Shown here in pieces: positions 36,794-45,997 of a DNA stretch of 64,000 bases (positions within the stretch are counted from its first letter, which is position 1; each line of letters opens with the position of its first letter). The stretch lies in contig NZ_CP016442.1 of NCBI RefSeq assembly GCF_001742165.1, forward strand, positions 1,054,001 through 1,118,000, given 5' to 3'. Source of the DNA: Burkholderia stabilis. GTDB lineage: Bacteria; Pseudomonadota; Gammaproteobacteria; Burkholderiales; Burkholderiaceae. Position numbers and translations under genes: made by a program. A model generated the notes under the pieces. That model saw only the letters and a list, made by a program, of their open reading frames with translations, was not told where the DNA came from and searched no databases.

Positions 36794-38683
36794 TCAGACC
36801 GCCCAGCACGAACAGCCGAACGCGCCCCAGAAGCCTTTCGCATCCGACGTCGGCAACGCGCGCCCCCACGCGCCCGCATGCGCATGACCGTGCACGTTGC
36901 AGGCGCTCGCGCAGCCGCACATCGCGGCGGCGGCCGCACGCTGCAGCGGTGCGCCGTTGCGTTGCGTCGCGCCCCAGCCGCCGTAGCCGCCGTATTCGCG
37001 CACCGGCGACCAGTCGGGCATCGCGGGCGGAATCGGCGCGTCATGCGGCGCGAACGGTCCCGCGCCCCATACGATCCTTCCGCCGACCACCGTCAGCAAC
37101 GCGGTCGTATCGACGATATCGTCCTCCGCACAGGTGAAGAAATCGCGATCCGGGACCATCAGGTCGGCGAGCTGCCCGACCGCGATCCGCCCTTTCCTGC
37201 CTTCCTCGTTCGAGAACCAGGTCACGTACTCGGTCCACATGCGCAGCGCGGTTTCGCGATCGAGCAGGTTGCGCTGCGGATACATGCGCAGCCCGCCGAT
37301 CGTCTTGCCCGTCACGAGCCACGCGAGCGACACCCACGGGTTGTACGACGCAACACGCGTCGCGTCGGTGCCGGCCGACACCTTGAGCCCCTTCTCGAGC
37401 ATCTTCGCGACGGGCGGTGTCGCCTCGGCCGCCTGCACGCCGTAACGCTCGACGAAGTATTCGCCCTGGTACGCCATCCGGTGCTGCACCGCAATGCCGC
37501 CGCCGAGCGCCGCGATGCGGTCCATCGATTGCTCCGAAATGGTTTCCGCATGATCGAAGAACCAGTTCAGGCCCGCAAGCGGGATGTCCTTGTCGACCTT
37601 CTCGAACACGTCGAGCGCGCGGCTGATCGTTTCGTCGTAGGTCGCATGCATGCGCCACGGCCAGCGGTTCTGCGCCAGCACGCGCACGACGCCTTCGAGA
37701 TCGTCCTCCATCTGCGCCGGCAGATCCGGGCGCGCAACGCGGAAGTCCTCGAAATCGGCGGCCGAGAACACCAGCATCTCGCCCGCGCCGTTGTGGCGGA
37801 AATAATCGGTGCCGTCGTGATACTTGACGCTCTTCGTCCAGTTCACGAAATCTTCCTTCTCGGCATTCGGTTTCTGCGTGAACAGGTTGTACGCGATCCG
37901 CACCGTCATCTCGCCCGCGTCGTGCAGCTTGCGGATCACTTCGTAATCGTCGGGATAATTCTGCGACCCGCCGCCTGCATCGATCACGCCGGTCACGCCG
38001 AGCCGGTTCAGCTCGCGCATGAAGTGGCGCGTCGAGTTGTACTGGTATTCGAACGGCAGCTTCGGTCCCTTCGCGAGCGTCGCATAGAGGATCGTCGCGT
38101 TCGGGTTCGCGAGCAGCAGGCCGGTCGGGTTACCCGCGGCGTCGCGCAGGATCGTGCCGCCCGGCGGCTCGGGCGTGTCCTTCGTATAGCCGACCACGCG
38201 CAGCGCCGCCGCGTTCAGCAACGCGCGGTCGTACAGGTGCAGGATGAACACGGGCGTATCGGGCGCGGCCGCGTTGAGCTCCTCGATCGTCGGCAGGCGC
38301 TTCTCGGCGAACTGGTGCTCGGTGAACCCGCCGACCACGCGCACCCATTGCGGCGCGGGCGTGATCGCGACCTGCCGTTTGAGCATCTCCATGGCGACGG
38401 CCAGCGAACGCACGCCGTCCCAGCGCAGCTCGAGGTTGTAGTTCAGGCCGCCGCGAATCACGTGCGTATGGTTGTCGATCAGGCCCGGCAGCACGGTACG
38501 GCCGTCGAGGTCGACAACCTTCGTCGCATGGCCGGCGAGCGGCATCACGTCCGCGTTGCCGCCCACCGCGACGAAGCGGCCGTCCTTGATCGCCACGGCG
38601 GTGGCGACGGGGTTCGCACGATCGAGCGTCGTGATGCGTCCGTTGTGCAGGATGAGATCCGGTTGAGTATCGGTTGCGCTCAT
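36794..38683 (-). CDS. YtcJ-type amidohydrolase with C-terminal Cys/His-rich tail
   Basis: A 629-residue metal-dependent hydrolase of the amidohydrolase_3 family. The metal motif is GLIDNHTHVIRGG, a conserved histidine occurs in WFFDHAETIS, and the C-terminal Asp in VSAGTDATR. After the usual C-terminal strand (TVVGGRIVWG, about 545-555), a tail not typical of the family ends the protein. Within residues 588-629 it has Cys at 589, 591, 595, 624 and 626 and His at 598, 600 and 602, a pattern suggesting metal binding. The substrate is unknown; relatives act on amides or N-acyl groups. Second gene of the leftward operon. Confidence 0.88.
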   Translation of the reverse strand: MSATDTQPDLILHNGRITTLDRANPVATAVAIKDGRFVAVGGNADVMPLAGHATKVVDLDGRTVLPGLIDNHTHVIRGGLNYNLELRWDGVRSLAVAMEMLKRQVAITPAPQWVRVVGGFTEHQFAEKRLPTIEELNAAAPDTPVFILHLYDRALLNAAALRVVGYTKDTPEPPGGTILRDAAGNPTGLLLANPNATILYATLAKGPKLPFEYQYNSTRHFMRELNRLGVTGVIDAGGGSQNYPDDYEVIRKLHDAGEMTVRIAYNLFTQKPNAEKEDFVNWTKSVKYHDGTDYFRHNGAGEMLVFSAADFEDFRVARPDLPAQMEDDLEGVVRVLAQNRWPWRMHATYDETISRALDVFEKVDKDIPLAGLNWFFDHAETISEQSMDRIAALGGGIAVQHRMAYQGEYFVERYGVQAAEATPPVAKMLEKGLKVSAGTDATRVASYNPWVSLAWLVTGKTIGGLRMYPQRNLLDRETALRMWTEYVTWFSNEEGRKGRIAVGQLADLMVPDRDFFTCAEDDIVDTTALLTVVGGRIVWGAGPFAPHDAPIPPAMPDWSPVREYGGYGGWGATQRNGAPLQRAAAAAMCGCASACNVHGHAHAGAWGRALPTSDAKGFWGAFGCSCWAV

Positions 38684-38701
38684 GAAGTGTCCTCGATGCG
38701 G

Positions 38702-38869
38702 TCAGAAGCCGAGCCAGTGACGGACCGGAGCGATGGCCCCGGCGCCGAGCAGCATGCCGGCCAGGCCAACCAGTGCGATCAGCGGCGGTGCCGGCGAGCG
38801 CACCTTGATCACGCTGTACACGATGCCGATCAGCACGCCGGCACCCAATGAAAGTAGATACGATTCCAT
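38702..38869 (-). CDS. XapX domain (DUF1427) small membrane protein
   Basis: A 55-residue protein with two hydrophobic segments joined by VRSPAPPLIALVGLAGM, the XapX signature. The function is unknown; named from its presence in a xanthosine operon. First gene of the leftward operon, 18 bp before the amidohydrolase. A longer homologue with the same core lies at 40954-41214. Confidence 0.85.
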   Translation of the reverse strand: MESYLLSLGAGVLIGIVYSVIKVRSPAPPLIALVGLAGMLLGAGAIAPVRHWLGF

Positions 38870-38912
38870 AACGTTTTTTCTCCCGGCCGGATTAGAATCA
38901 CCGGTACCGCAC

Positions 38913-38961
38913 GCACCGCCTTCGCGGTGCATCGCATCGGCGGCACGATCCGCTGCCGCCG
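38913..38961. promoter_or_regulatory. two hairpins in the XapX/LysR divergent region
   Basis: GCACCGC/GCGGTGC (38913-38919, 38924-38930) and CGGCGGCA/TGCCGCCG (38938-38945, 38954-38961) are perfect inverted repeats in the 125 bp between divergent promoters. Either may be a binding site or a leader hairpin of the LysR mRNA. No clear promoter hexamers are seen. Confidence 0.35.
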
Positions 38962-38994
38962 AATCCGTTCGCTTGCCTGCCACCCGTTCCGACC

Positions 38995-39918
38995 ATGCAA
39001 CACCTTCCTGATCTCGAAGCCTGGGCCATCTTTGCGCGCGTCGCGGAGACCGGTTCGTTCGCGAAAGCCGCCGATCTCCTCGGCGTGTCGCAACCGACCG
39101 TATCGAAGGCCATCGCGCGCCTCGAAAAGCGCCTCGGCGCGATGCTGCTGTACCGCACGTCGCGCAAGCTGTCGCTCACGCCGACCGGCGAACTGCTGCG
39201 CGACCGCGCGATCCGCCTGCTCGCCGATGCGGAGCTGATCGAGAACGAAGCGTCCGCGCAAGCGCTCGAACCGCACGGCCTCGTGCGCGTGAACGCGCCG
39301 ATGTCGTTCGGGCTGCGCCATCTGTCGCCGGTGCTGCCCGCGTTTCTCGAACGCTATCCGCGCGTCGACATCGACCTCGTGCTCACCGACCACATCGTCG
39401 ACATCGTGTCCGGCGGCTTCGACGTCGCGATCCGCATCGCCGAGCTCAACGATTCGTCGCTGCGCTCGCGCAGGCTGTGCGCGGTGCGCCGGCCGCTCGT
39501 CGCCGCGCCCGCGTATCTCGACCGGCGCGGCCGCCCCACGCATCCGCGCGACATCGAGCAGCACGTGTGCCTCACCTACACGAACCTGCCGACGCCCGAA
39601 CACTGGCGCTTCCGCCACCCGGCATCGGGCGAGGATTTCGGCGTGTCCGTGCACGGTCGCATTCGAACCAACAACGCGGACGTGATCCTCCCCGCGCTCG
39701 TCGCCGGCCACGGCCTCGCCCTGCAGCCCGAGTTCCTCGTGTGGGAAGCGATGCAGCGCGGCGAGCTCGAGGAAGTGATGAGCGACTGGAAGATCGCCGA
39801 CATCAACGTCAACCTCGTCACGCCGCCCGGCATGCTGCGTGCCGCGCGCGTGACGGTGCTGCTCGACTTTCTCGCCGAGCACTTCTCGCACGCGCCGTGG
39901 GCGTTGCCCGCGGCCTGA
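38995..39918 (+). CDS. LysR-family transcriptional regulator
   Basis: A 307-residue LysR protein. Residues 1-62 form the winged helix-turn-helix ([36 protein letters not shown]), followed by an effector domain of the DmlR/AaeR-like clade ([35 protein letters not shown]). It is divergent from the XapX-amidohydrolase operon, which is its most likely target. It converges with the YcaC-like gene. Confidence 0.9.
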   Translation: MQHLPDLEAWAIFARVAETGSFAKAADLLGVSQPTVSKAIARLEKRLGAMLLYRTSRKLSLTPTGELLRDRAIRLLADAELIENEASAQALEPHGLVRVNAPMSFGLRHLSPVLPAFLERYPRVDIDLVLTDHIVDIVSGGFDVAIRIAELNDSSLRSRRLCAVRRPLVAAPAYLDRRGRPTHPRDIEQHVCLTYTNLPTPEHWRFRHPASGEDFGVSVHGRIRTNNADVILPALVAGHGLALQPEFLVWEAMQRGELEEVMSDWKIADINVNLVTPPGMLRAARVTVLLDFLAEHFSHAPWALPAA

Positions 39919-39941
39919 ATGCGCGGCGGCCGGCGGCAGAC

Positions 39942-39979
39942 GATCGCCGCGGCCGCTCATCACGCCGGCCGCGGCGATC
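39942..39979. terminator. hairpin between convergent LysR and YcaC-like genes
   Basis: Perfect 14-base arms (39942-39955 and 39966-39979) with a 10-base loop lie in the 73 bp between convergent stops. There is no T-run, so termination strength is uncertain, but position and stem favour a shared terminator. Confidence 0.55.
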
Positions 39980-39991
39980 ACGGCCGGCGCC

Positions 39992-40678
39992 TTACTTCGC
40001 CGGCACCGCCGCGAGCGATTCGTGCGGCGTCGCGGTGCGCTGCGCGGCCTTGTGGACCATCGTGTACGCGTAATCGACGCCCATCCCGTATGCGCCCGAA
40101 TGCGCCTTCACGATCTCCATCACCGCGTCGTACGTCTCGCGGCGCGCCCAGTCGCGCTGCCACTCGAGCACGACCTGCTGCCACGTGACGGGCACCACGC
40201 CCGCCTGCACCATCCGCTGCATCGCGAAGTCGTGCGCGTCCTTCGACGTGCCGCCCGATGCGTCGGCCACCATGTAGATCTCGTAGTTGCCTTCGAGCAT
40301 CGCGCACAGCGCGAAGGTCGTATTGCAGACCTCGGTCCACAGGCCCGCGACGATCACCTTCTTGCGGCCGTTCGCGGCAAGCGCGTCGCGCACCTTCTGG
40401 TCGTCCCACGAGTTCATCGACGTGCGTTCGAGCAGCGGCTGGTTCGGGAACACGTCGAGCAGCTCGGGGAAGGTATGACCGGAGAAACTCTCGGTCTCGA
40501 CCGTCGTGATCGTGGTCGGCACGTTGAACGCCTTCGCGGCCTTCGCGAGCCCGACGACGTTGTTCTTCAGCGCCTGTCGATCGATCGACTGCACACCGAA
40601 CGCCATCTGCGGCTGCTGGTCGATGAAGATCAGCTGGCTGTTCTGCGGAGTGAGTACTTCAAGCTTCGGATTGCTCAT
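39992..40678 (-). CDS. YcaC-like isochorismatase-family hydrolase
   Basis: A 228-residue cysteine hydrolase. The expected triad residues are Asp in FIDQQPQMA, a basic residue around LLERTSMNSWDD, and the nucleophile Cys in AGLWTEVCNTTFAL. The cis-peptide turn before the Cys is in place. The closest recognised relative is YcaC, whose natural substrate is unknown. It faces the second XapX gene across 275 bp that contains a cluster of GGAATC/GATTCC repeats. Confidence 0.88.
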   Translation of the reverse strand: MSNPKLEVLTPQNSQLIFIDQQPQMAFGVQSIDRQALKNNVVGLAKAAKAFNVPTTITTVETESFSGHTFPELLDVFPNQPLLERTSMNSWDDQKVRDALAANGRKKVIVAGLWTEVCNTTFALCAMLEGNYEIYMVADASGGTSKDAHDFAMQRMVQAGVVPVTWQQVVLEWQRDWARRETYDAVMEIVKAHSGAYGMGVDYAYTMVHKAAQRTATPHESLAAVPAK

Positions 40679-40819
40679 GGCGCGGGTCGTCCTTTGAACG
40701 AAAAAAGAGGGGCCTGCCTCGACCGTCGGAACGGGAGGAGCCGGAGATGCGTTGCGCCGGATCGTCATCCGGCTCGAAATATTTAATCCGCAAACGCGCG
40801 GCGCGAACACCCAAGAAAC

Positions 40820-40845
40820 GGAATCGATCCGATTCCGGAATCGAT
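40820..40845. promoter_or_regulatory. clustered GGAATC/GATTCC repeats (operator candidate)
   Basis: GGAATCGAT occurs at 40820-40828 and again at 40837-40845, with GATTCC between them. That makes GGAATC-N5-GATTCC (40820-40836) and the perfect palindrome GATTCCGGAATC (40831-40842). It lies between the divergent YcaC-like and second XapX genes, where a regulator would be expected to bind. Confidence 0.5.
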
Positions 40846-40953
40846 GCCCGTTCGGGGCTACCCGCCCTTTTTTTCTTCACGCAAACCCGATACGCTTTCG
40901 GAACCTTGACGGCATGCCTGCGGCTGCCGATCCGCCACAACGGGACGCTCACC

Positions 40954-41214
40954 ATGAAACCGTATTTCCTGTCGCTGCTCGCCGGCATCCTGGCCGGCGT
41001 CATCTACGGCGCGATCGGCGTGAATTCGCCGGCGCCGCCGATCATCGCGCTCCTCGGCCTGCTCGGCATGCTGGCCGGCGAACAGATCCTGCCGCTCGCG
41101 CGGCGGATGCTCGCGGGCCACCGGCTGAACACCGCGTGGCGCGACGCGCAGTGCAGCCAGCACATGTTCGGCGCGCTGCCGGGCGGCGCGCCGAACGACC
41201 GCAAGCCGTCATGA
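40954..41214 (+). CDS. XapX domain (DUF1427) protein, longer paralogue
   Basis: An 86-residue protein whose first 55 residues match the protein at 38702-38869: two membrane segments around VNSPAPPIIALLGLLGM. The remaining 30 residues (AGHRLNTAWRDAQCSQHMFG onward) are hydrophilic. 25 bp precede the antiporter gene. The function is unknown. Confidence 0.83.
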   Translation: MKPYFLSLLAGILAGVIYGAIGVNSPAPPIIALLGLLGMLAGEQILPLARRMLAGHRLNTAWRDAQCSQHMFGALPGGAPNDRKPS

Positions 41215-41239
41215 CGCACATCATCGCCGCCGGCCGCGC

Positions 41240-42820
41240 ATGACCAACGTCGAGCTGTTCCATTACCTGCTGCTGTTGATCTGCGGCGCGGGCGCGCTCA
41301 CGTGGCTCGCCGAACGCATCTCGATTCCGCCGGCCGTCGTGCTGCTGCTCGGCGGCTGCGTGGTCGCGGTCGCCGGCAAGCGCGTGCCCGACATGGACCC
41401 GGCGCTGCTGCTTGCGGCCGTGCTGCCGCCGCTGCTGATGTCGAGCGGCTTCTACACCGCGTGGAAGGAGTTCCGGCAGGAGCTCGCGTCGATCGCATCG
41501 CTCGCGCTCGGCGCGGTGGTGTTTACGACCGTCGCGGTCGCGCTCGCCGTGCATGCGGCGAACCCGGCGCTGCCGTGGGCCGCGTGCTTCACGCTCGGCG
41601 CGATCGTGTCGCCGCCCGACGCGGTCGCCGCGAAGGCGATCCTGCAGCGCTACCCGCTGCCCGCGCGGCTCGTCGCGGTGCTCGAAGGCGAAAGCCTCGT
41701 CAACGATGCATCGGGCCTGCTGCTGTACCAGATGGCGGTGTCAGCCGCACTCGCCGTGTCGATCACGGCCGCGAGCGCCACCGGCCTGTTCTTCTCGCTC
41801 ACGCTGATCGGCATCGCGGTCGGCCTCGCGTGCGGTCACGCGATGTGCTGGGTGCTGCCGCGTCTGCGGGACCCGATGCTCGGCATCGTCGTCACCTTCG
41901 CGATGGCGTGGGGCAGCTACGGGATCGCCGAAGCCGTCGACGGTTCGGGCGTGCTGTCGGTCGTGACCTGCGGCCTCGTGCTCGGCGTGCGCCAGCATCG
42001 CGTGTTCGACGCCGACATGCGGATCAAGGCGAAGGCGACGTGGGAAGCGATCGTGTTCGTGCTCGACGCGCTCGTGTTCATCCTGATCGGCCTCGCGCTG
42101 CACGCGATCCTCGCGCGCGTGAACCACGAAGGCGCGGTGCTGATGGCCGGCCTGCGCGTTGCGCTGCCCGCGACCGCCGCCGCGATCGGCGCGCGCATCG
42201 TGTGGGTGTTCGTCGCGATGTGGTTGCCGGGCCGCCTGCGCGCGCCGCGCGCGGGTCACGCGCCGTGGTCGTGGCGCGAGGCGATCGTGCTCGGCTGGTC
42301 GGGCATGCGCGGCGTCGTGAGCCTCGCGGCCGCGATCGCACTGCCGGGCAACTTCCCCGGCCGCGACCTGATCCTGTTCAGCACCTTCCTGCTGATCATC
42401 GCGACGCTCGTCGTGCAGGGCGGCACGCTCGCGCCGCTGATCCGCGTGCTGAAGCTGCGCCCGGCCGAGCGGCACACGATGTCCGAGCATGCGGTGCGCG
42501 CGCATACGTTCGGCGCGGCGCTCGCCGAACTCGACGCGCTCGAGCAGCGCGGGTCGACCCTCGAACGCCCGTCGCTCGACCGCCTGCTCGCCGAATACCG
42601 CAACCGCGTCACGTTCAACGAACGCGCGCACCGTCAGGGCGCCGAACCGGCCGACATGCGCACGCGGATGCTGCGCGTCGAACTCGAACTCGTCGGCGTG
42701 TCGCGCCAGGCGCTGCTCGACCTGCATCGCGACGGCAAGGTCGACGACACCGTGCTGCACCGGATCGAATCGGAGCTCGATTTCGAGGAACTGCGGCTGC
42801 AGCGGCTGCTCGAACCGTAA
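41240..42820 (+). CDS. CPA1-family Na+/H+ antiporter (NhaP/YjcE type)
   Basis: A 526-residue antiporter. Residues 1-410 carry about twelve membrane segments with the ion-site motif [11 protein letters not shown], followed by [32 protein letters not shown] is the conserved segment near helix 10 or 11. The last 110 residues are a charged cytoplasmic domain, predicted helical, probably for regulation. It exchanges Na+ or K+ for protons in pH or salt homeostasis. It probably shares a transcript with the upstream XapX gene. Confidence 0.92.
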   Translation: MTNVELFHYLLLLICGAGALTWLAERISIPPAVVLLLGGCVVAVAGKRVPDMDPALLLAAVLPPLLMSSGFYTAWKEFRQELASIASLALGAVVFTTVAVALAVHAANPALPWAACFTLGAIVSPPDAVAAKAILQRYPLPARLVAVLEGESLVNDASGLLLYQMAVSAALAVSITAASATGLFFSLTLIGIAVGLACGHAMCWVLPRLRDPMLGIVVTFAMAWGSYGIAEAVDGSGVLSVVTCGLVLGVRQHRVFDADMRIKAKATWEAIVFVLDALVFILIGLALHAILARVNHEGAVLMAGLRVALPATAAAIGARIVWVFVAMWLPGRLRAPRAGHAPWSWREAIVLGWSGMRGVVSLAAAIALPGNFPGRDLILFSTFLLIIATLVVQGGTLAPLIRVLKLRPAERHTMSEHAVRAHTFGAALAELDALEQRGSTLERPSLDRLLAEYRNRVTFNERAHRQGAEPADMRTRMLRVELELVGVSRQALLDLHRDGKVDDTVLHRIESELDFEELRLQRLLEP

Positions 42821-42866
42821 CGTCCGGCCACGCCGCCGGCCCTCCCCCTTTCCCTATGGAACTGCA

Positions 42867-43259
42867 ATGAGCGAACTGTCCGTCGAAGCGAGCATCGGCT
42901 CGGTCGATTACCTCGTCCACTTCAGCGATGGCGTCCACCAATGGCGCGCCGACGAACCGGCGCCGCTCGGCGGCGGCGACGCGGCACCGACGCCCGTCGC
43001 GCTGCTGCTGTCGAGCCTCGGCGCCTGCACCGCGATCACGCTGAAGATGTATGCGCAGCGCAAGGGCTGGCCGCTCGCCGAAGTGCACGTGAAGCTCGCG
43101 CACGAATCGGGCAACGCGGGCAGCACGATCGTGCGCCGCATCACGCTCGAAGGCGACCTGTCCGGCGAACAGCGCGAGCGCCTGCTGCAGATCGCGAACG
43201 CGTGCCCGGTGCACAAGATCCTCACGCACCCGATCACGATCGATACTGCAATCGCCTGA
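42867..43259 (+). CDS. OsmC-family protein
   Basis: A 130-residue OsmC/Ohr-fold protein. [22 protein letters not shown] contains the first reactive Cys, and [10 protein letters not shown] the second near the C-terminus, as in OsmC-type peroxide reductases. It would reduce organic hydroperoxides with a dithiol donor. It lies 46 bp after the antiporter and 30 bp before the pirin gene. Confidence 0.92.
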   Translation: MSELSVEASIGSVDYLVHFSDGVHQWRADEPAPLGGGDAAPTPVALLLSSLGACTAITLKMYAQRKGWPLAEVHVKLAHESGNAGSTIVRRITLEGDLSGEQRERLLQIANACPVHKILTHPITIDTAIA

Positions 43260-43289
43260 CGCACCCCGCACGACCCAGAGATCCCCACC

Positions 43290-44174
43290 ATGTCCGCCTC
43301 GATCAAGACCCTGCTCACGCCGCGCGAAAGCGACATCGGCAACCTCGTCGTGCGCCGCGTGTTGCCCGCGCGCGCCGCGCGGCTCGTCGGCCCGTTCATC
43401 TTCTTCGACGAGATGGGCCCCGCCGTGCTGCCGGCCGGCCGCGGCATCGACGTGCTGCCGCATCCGCACATCGGCCTGGCCACCGTCACCTACCTGTTCG
43501 ACGGTTCGCTGATGCATCACGACAGCCTCGGCTTCCGGCAGAAGATCGTGCCCGGCGACGTGAACTGGATGACGGCCGGGCGCGGCATCGTGCATTCGGA
43601 ACGCTCGCCCGACGAGGACCGCCCGCGCGAGCAGCCCGTGCACGGCATCCAGACCTGGGTCGCGCTGCCGGTCGAGCACGAGGACACCGCGCCCGCGTTC
43701 GTCCATCATGCAGCCGACACGCTGCCGTCGTTCACGCGCGACGGCGCGAGCGTGCGCGTGATCGCGGGCAGCGCGTTCGGGCTCACGTCGCCGGTCGACG
43801 TATTCTCGCCGACGCTCTATGCGTATGCCGAATTTGCGGCGGGCGGCACGCTCGCGCTCGATGCGGAGCACGACGAACGCGGCGTGTATCTCGTCGACGG
43901 CGACCTCACCCTCGACAGCACGCCGCTCGCCGCGGCGACGATGGCCGTGCTCGAACCCGGTGCGACCGTGGCGCTCGCGAGCGCGAACGGCGCGCGCGTG
44001 ATGCTGCTCGGCGGCGCGCATCTGCCGGGCGAGCGTTTCATCGAATGGAATTTCGTGTCGAGCGAGCGTGCGAAGATCGACGCGGCGCGCGCGGCGTGGG
44101 CCGCGCAGACGTTCGGCAAGGTGCCGGGCGAAGAAAACGAATGGACGCGCCAGCCGGAACGCAAGGCGCAGTAA
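43290..44174 (+). CDS. pirin family protein
   Basis: A 294-residue bicupin. The iron-site motifs are in LPHPHIGLATVTYLFDG and GRGIVHSERS with the following Glu region, as in the pirin N-domain. HGIQTWVALP and PGERFIEWNFVSS are also typical. Some bacterial pirins act as quercetinase or modulate redox enzymes. Linked with OsmC it suggests a redox/stress role, but this is inference. Followed by a strong terminator. Confidence 0.93.
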   Translation: MSASIKTLLTPRESDIGNLVVRRVLPARAARLVGPFIFFDEMGPAVLPAGRGIDVLPHPHIGLATVTYLFDGSLMHHDSLGFRQKIVPGDVNWMTAGRGIVHSERSPDEDRPREQPVHGIQTWVALPVEHEDTAPAFVHHAADTLPSFTRDGASVRVIAGSAFGLTSPVDVFSPTLYAYAEFAAGGTLALDAEHDERGVYLVDGDLTLDSTPLAAATMAVLEPGATVALASANGARVMLLGGAHLPGERFIEWNFVSSERAKIDAARAAWAAQTFGKVPGEENEWTRQPERKAQ

Positions 44175-44196
44175 GCAGGTTCGCGCACAAGCAAAG

Positions 44197-44222
44197 GACG
44201 GCCGGCACGCATGCCGGCCGTC
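44197..44222. terminator. bidirectional terminator between pirin gene and cellulose operon
   Basis: Perfect 11-bp arms (44197-44207 and 44212-44222) around CGCA, nearly all GC pairs, between two convergent transcription units. It lies 7 bp past the end of bcsR. The T-run is short. Confidence 0.75.
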
Positions 44223-44228
44223 GTGCGT

Positions 44229-44426
44229 TTACCGCTTCAACCCCATCAGCTTCGCGAGCGTCGGCCAGCGGTCGAGCGACTCGATGAACGTGCGGCGCGC
44301 CTGCTCGTCGACGTACCGTTCAGGGTCGAGCGCGGGCAGATGCCGCGCGAGACCGAGCACGTCGTTCGGTTGCGACAGGCGATCGTCGTCGCTTTCGCCG
44401 GGAAGGATTACTGTTCGTCGATCCAT
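44229..44426 (-). CDS. bcsR: cellulose biosynthesis protein BcsR (3' end of operon)
   Basis: A 65-residue protein. The part from NDVLGLARHLPALDPERYVD to LDRWPTLAKL matches the pattern of BcsR (a hydrophobic helix, a Pro-Asp turn, a RWP motif near the end). BcsR in E. coli binds BcsQ and supports synthase assembly. Here it is encoded at the far end of the operon, overlapping the bcsG stop by 19 bp, rather than next to bcsQ at the front. Small size makes the assignment less certain than for its neighbours. Confidence 0.72.
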   Translation of the reverse strand: MDRRTVILPGESDDDRLSQPNDVLGLARHLPALDPERYVDEQARRTFIESLDRWPTLAKLMGLKR

Positions 44427-45970
44427 ACGCCGTCCGGAGTTTTCACCGCGTAACCCGCGGCCGTCTGCATCGTCACCGTGCCCTCGTTCTCGCCCACCAT
44501 CCGCGTGCGCGGCAGGTCGGCCGCGTATTGCGCAAGCGTCGTGCCCGGCTTGAACGGGCTGTTCGACACGAGGTTCGACAGCAATTGCGCGAGCGCGAGG
44601 AAGCTGGTCGGCTGCTCGATCACGGTCGTCGCGCCGTGGTTGCCGGTGAAGCCGACGAGCCGCACGCCGACCGGCCCGTGCACGACGCGCGGCGTCGGGA
44701 TCTCGCGCAGGCCCGCAACCTGGTTCTTGTCGCCGCGCAGCGCGGCGCCGTGCTCGGGCACGAACACGATCACCGCGCGCCGGCCCGATTGCGCGATCAG
44801 GTCGGCGAGACGGTCGAAGTCGCCCATCAGCTTCGTCGCACGCTGCGGATACGAGTCGATGCTCGTCAGCGAACTGCCGACCACGCGGTTGCCGTCGTGC
44901 AGGCTGATCGTGTTGTAGTACAGCGCGACAGGCCCCTGCACCGAAGCGCGCTGCGCATACCAGTTCGCGAGCGTGCCGTAGTCGTCCTTGATCGGGGAGC
45001 CGTCGAACGCATGCATCGCGACGGGCGCGGCCGCGTTCGAGATCATCGGCGCGCCGGCCGCGCCGATGTTGTCGTGAATCACCTGCAGGAAGTTGTCGAA
45101 GTGGCCGTCGTGGTTCAGCAGCGACTGCACCGTGTAGCCGGCGCCCGCGAGTTGCGCGAACAGCTGGCACTGCTGCGGCGCGGGCTTGTACAGGTCCGCG
45201 TGCGCCTCCTGTCCGCAGCTCGCGCGCAGCACGCGGATCGCCGCCGGGCCGCTGTAGCTCGCGGCCGTGCTGAAGTTCGTGAACAGGTAGTCGAAGTGGC
45301 TCAGCATCGGGTGATTGCGCACCTTCGCGGCATCGAGATCGTCCCACGACAGCGAGCAGACGTGCAGCACGATCACGTCGAACTGCGCGGCCGGATCGTT
45401 GCCGAGATGGCCGAATGCAACCTGCCGCTGCGACTCCTGCGCGCGGAACGTCGCGAGCGCGGCGTTGTGGTCCTCGGGCTGGTCGGCGCGCCCCATCGTC
45501 GTGCCCGGCGCGTTCGCCTGTTGCGTGGCCGGCGCGACGACGCGCGCCATCAGGCCGCTGCCGGCCTGCCACAGCGGCATCACGACCAGCACGGCCAGCA
45601 CGAACGTCGCGACGCGCAGCCGGCGATTGACGATGAAGTAGACGATCAGCGCGCCGGCCACCGTCAGCAGCAGCACGGGCGGCAGCAGGCGCGGCAGCAG
45701 CTCCATCCAGTAGTCGAGACGGAACGTGCTCATTTCGCGCGCGGCCTCGGCGAGGCGCGCGAGCGGCGGCGCATGCATCTCGCGCGCGAGCAGCGGCACC
45801 GCGATCGCGATCGCCGCGACCTGCCGCACGATGCGCCACGCGCGCCGCCGGATCGGCGCGCTCGCCGCGAGCGCCACCGCGAACGCGAGGTTCGCGAGCC
45901 ACAGCGGCTGCAGGTGCCCGGTCGCGAACAGCGCGAACTTCAGGATGAAATACAGATTCCAGAACGTCAT
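44408..45970 (-). CDS. bcsG: cellulose phosphoethanolamine transferase BcsG
   Basis: A 520-residue inner-membrane enzyme. The first 150 residues have about four or five membrane segments; the rest is a periplasmic alkaline-phosphatase-fold domain. Landmarks shared with E. coli BcsG are HVCSLSWDDLD (zinc-site Cys region), SYSGPAAIRVLRASCGQ with the nucleophile Ser, SLHDGNR and VFVPEHGAALRGD. It transfers phosphoethanolamine from a phospholipid onto glucose units of nascent cellulose. Its presence predicts modified cellulose. 27 bp after bcsA. Confidence 0.94.
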   Translation of the reverse strand: MTFWNLYFILKFALFATGHLQPLWLANLAFAVALAASAPIRRRAWRIVRQVAAIAIAVPLLAREMHAPPLARLAEAAREMSTFRLDYWMELLPRLLPPVLLLTVAGALIVYFIVNRRLRVATFVLAVLVVMPLWQAGSGLMARVVAPATQQANAPGTTMGRADQPEDHNAALATFRAQESQRQVAFGHLGNDPAAQFDVIVLHVCSLSWDDLDAAKVRNHPMLSHFDYLFTNFSTAASYSGPAAIRVLRASCGQEAHADLYKPAPQQCQLFAQLAGAGYTVQSLLNHDGHFDNFLQVIHDNIGAAGAPMISNAAAPVAMHAFDGSPIKDDYGTLANWYAQRASVQGPVALYYNTISLHDGNRVVGSSLTSIDSYPQRATKLMGDFDRLADLIAQSGRRAVIVFVPEHGAALRGDKNQVAGLREIPTPRVVHGPVGVRLVGFTGNHGATTVIEQPTSFLALAQLLSNLVSNSPFKPGTTLAQYAADLPRTRMVGENEGTVTMQTAAGYAVKTPDGVWIDEQ

Positions 45971-45997
45971 CTAACCCACTCCATGATGAGCGCCGCG

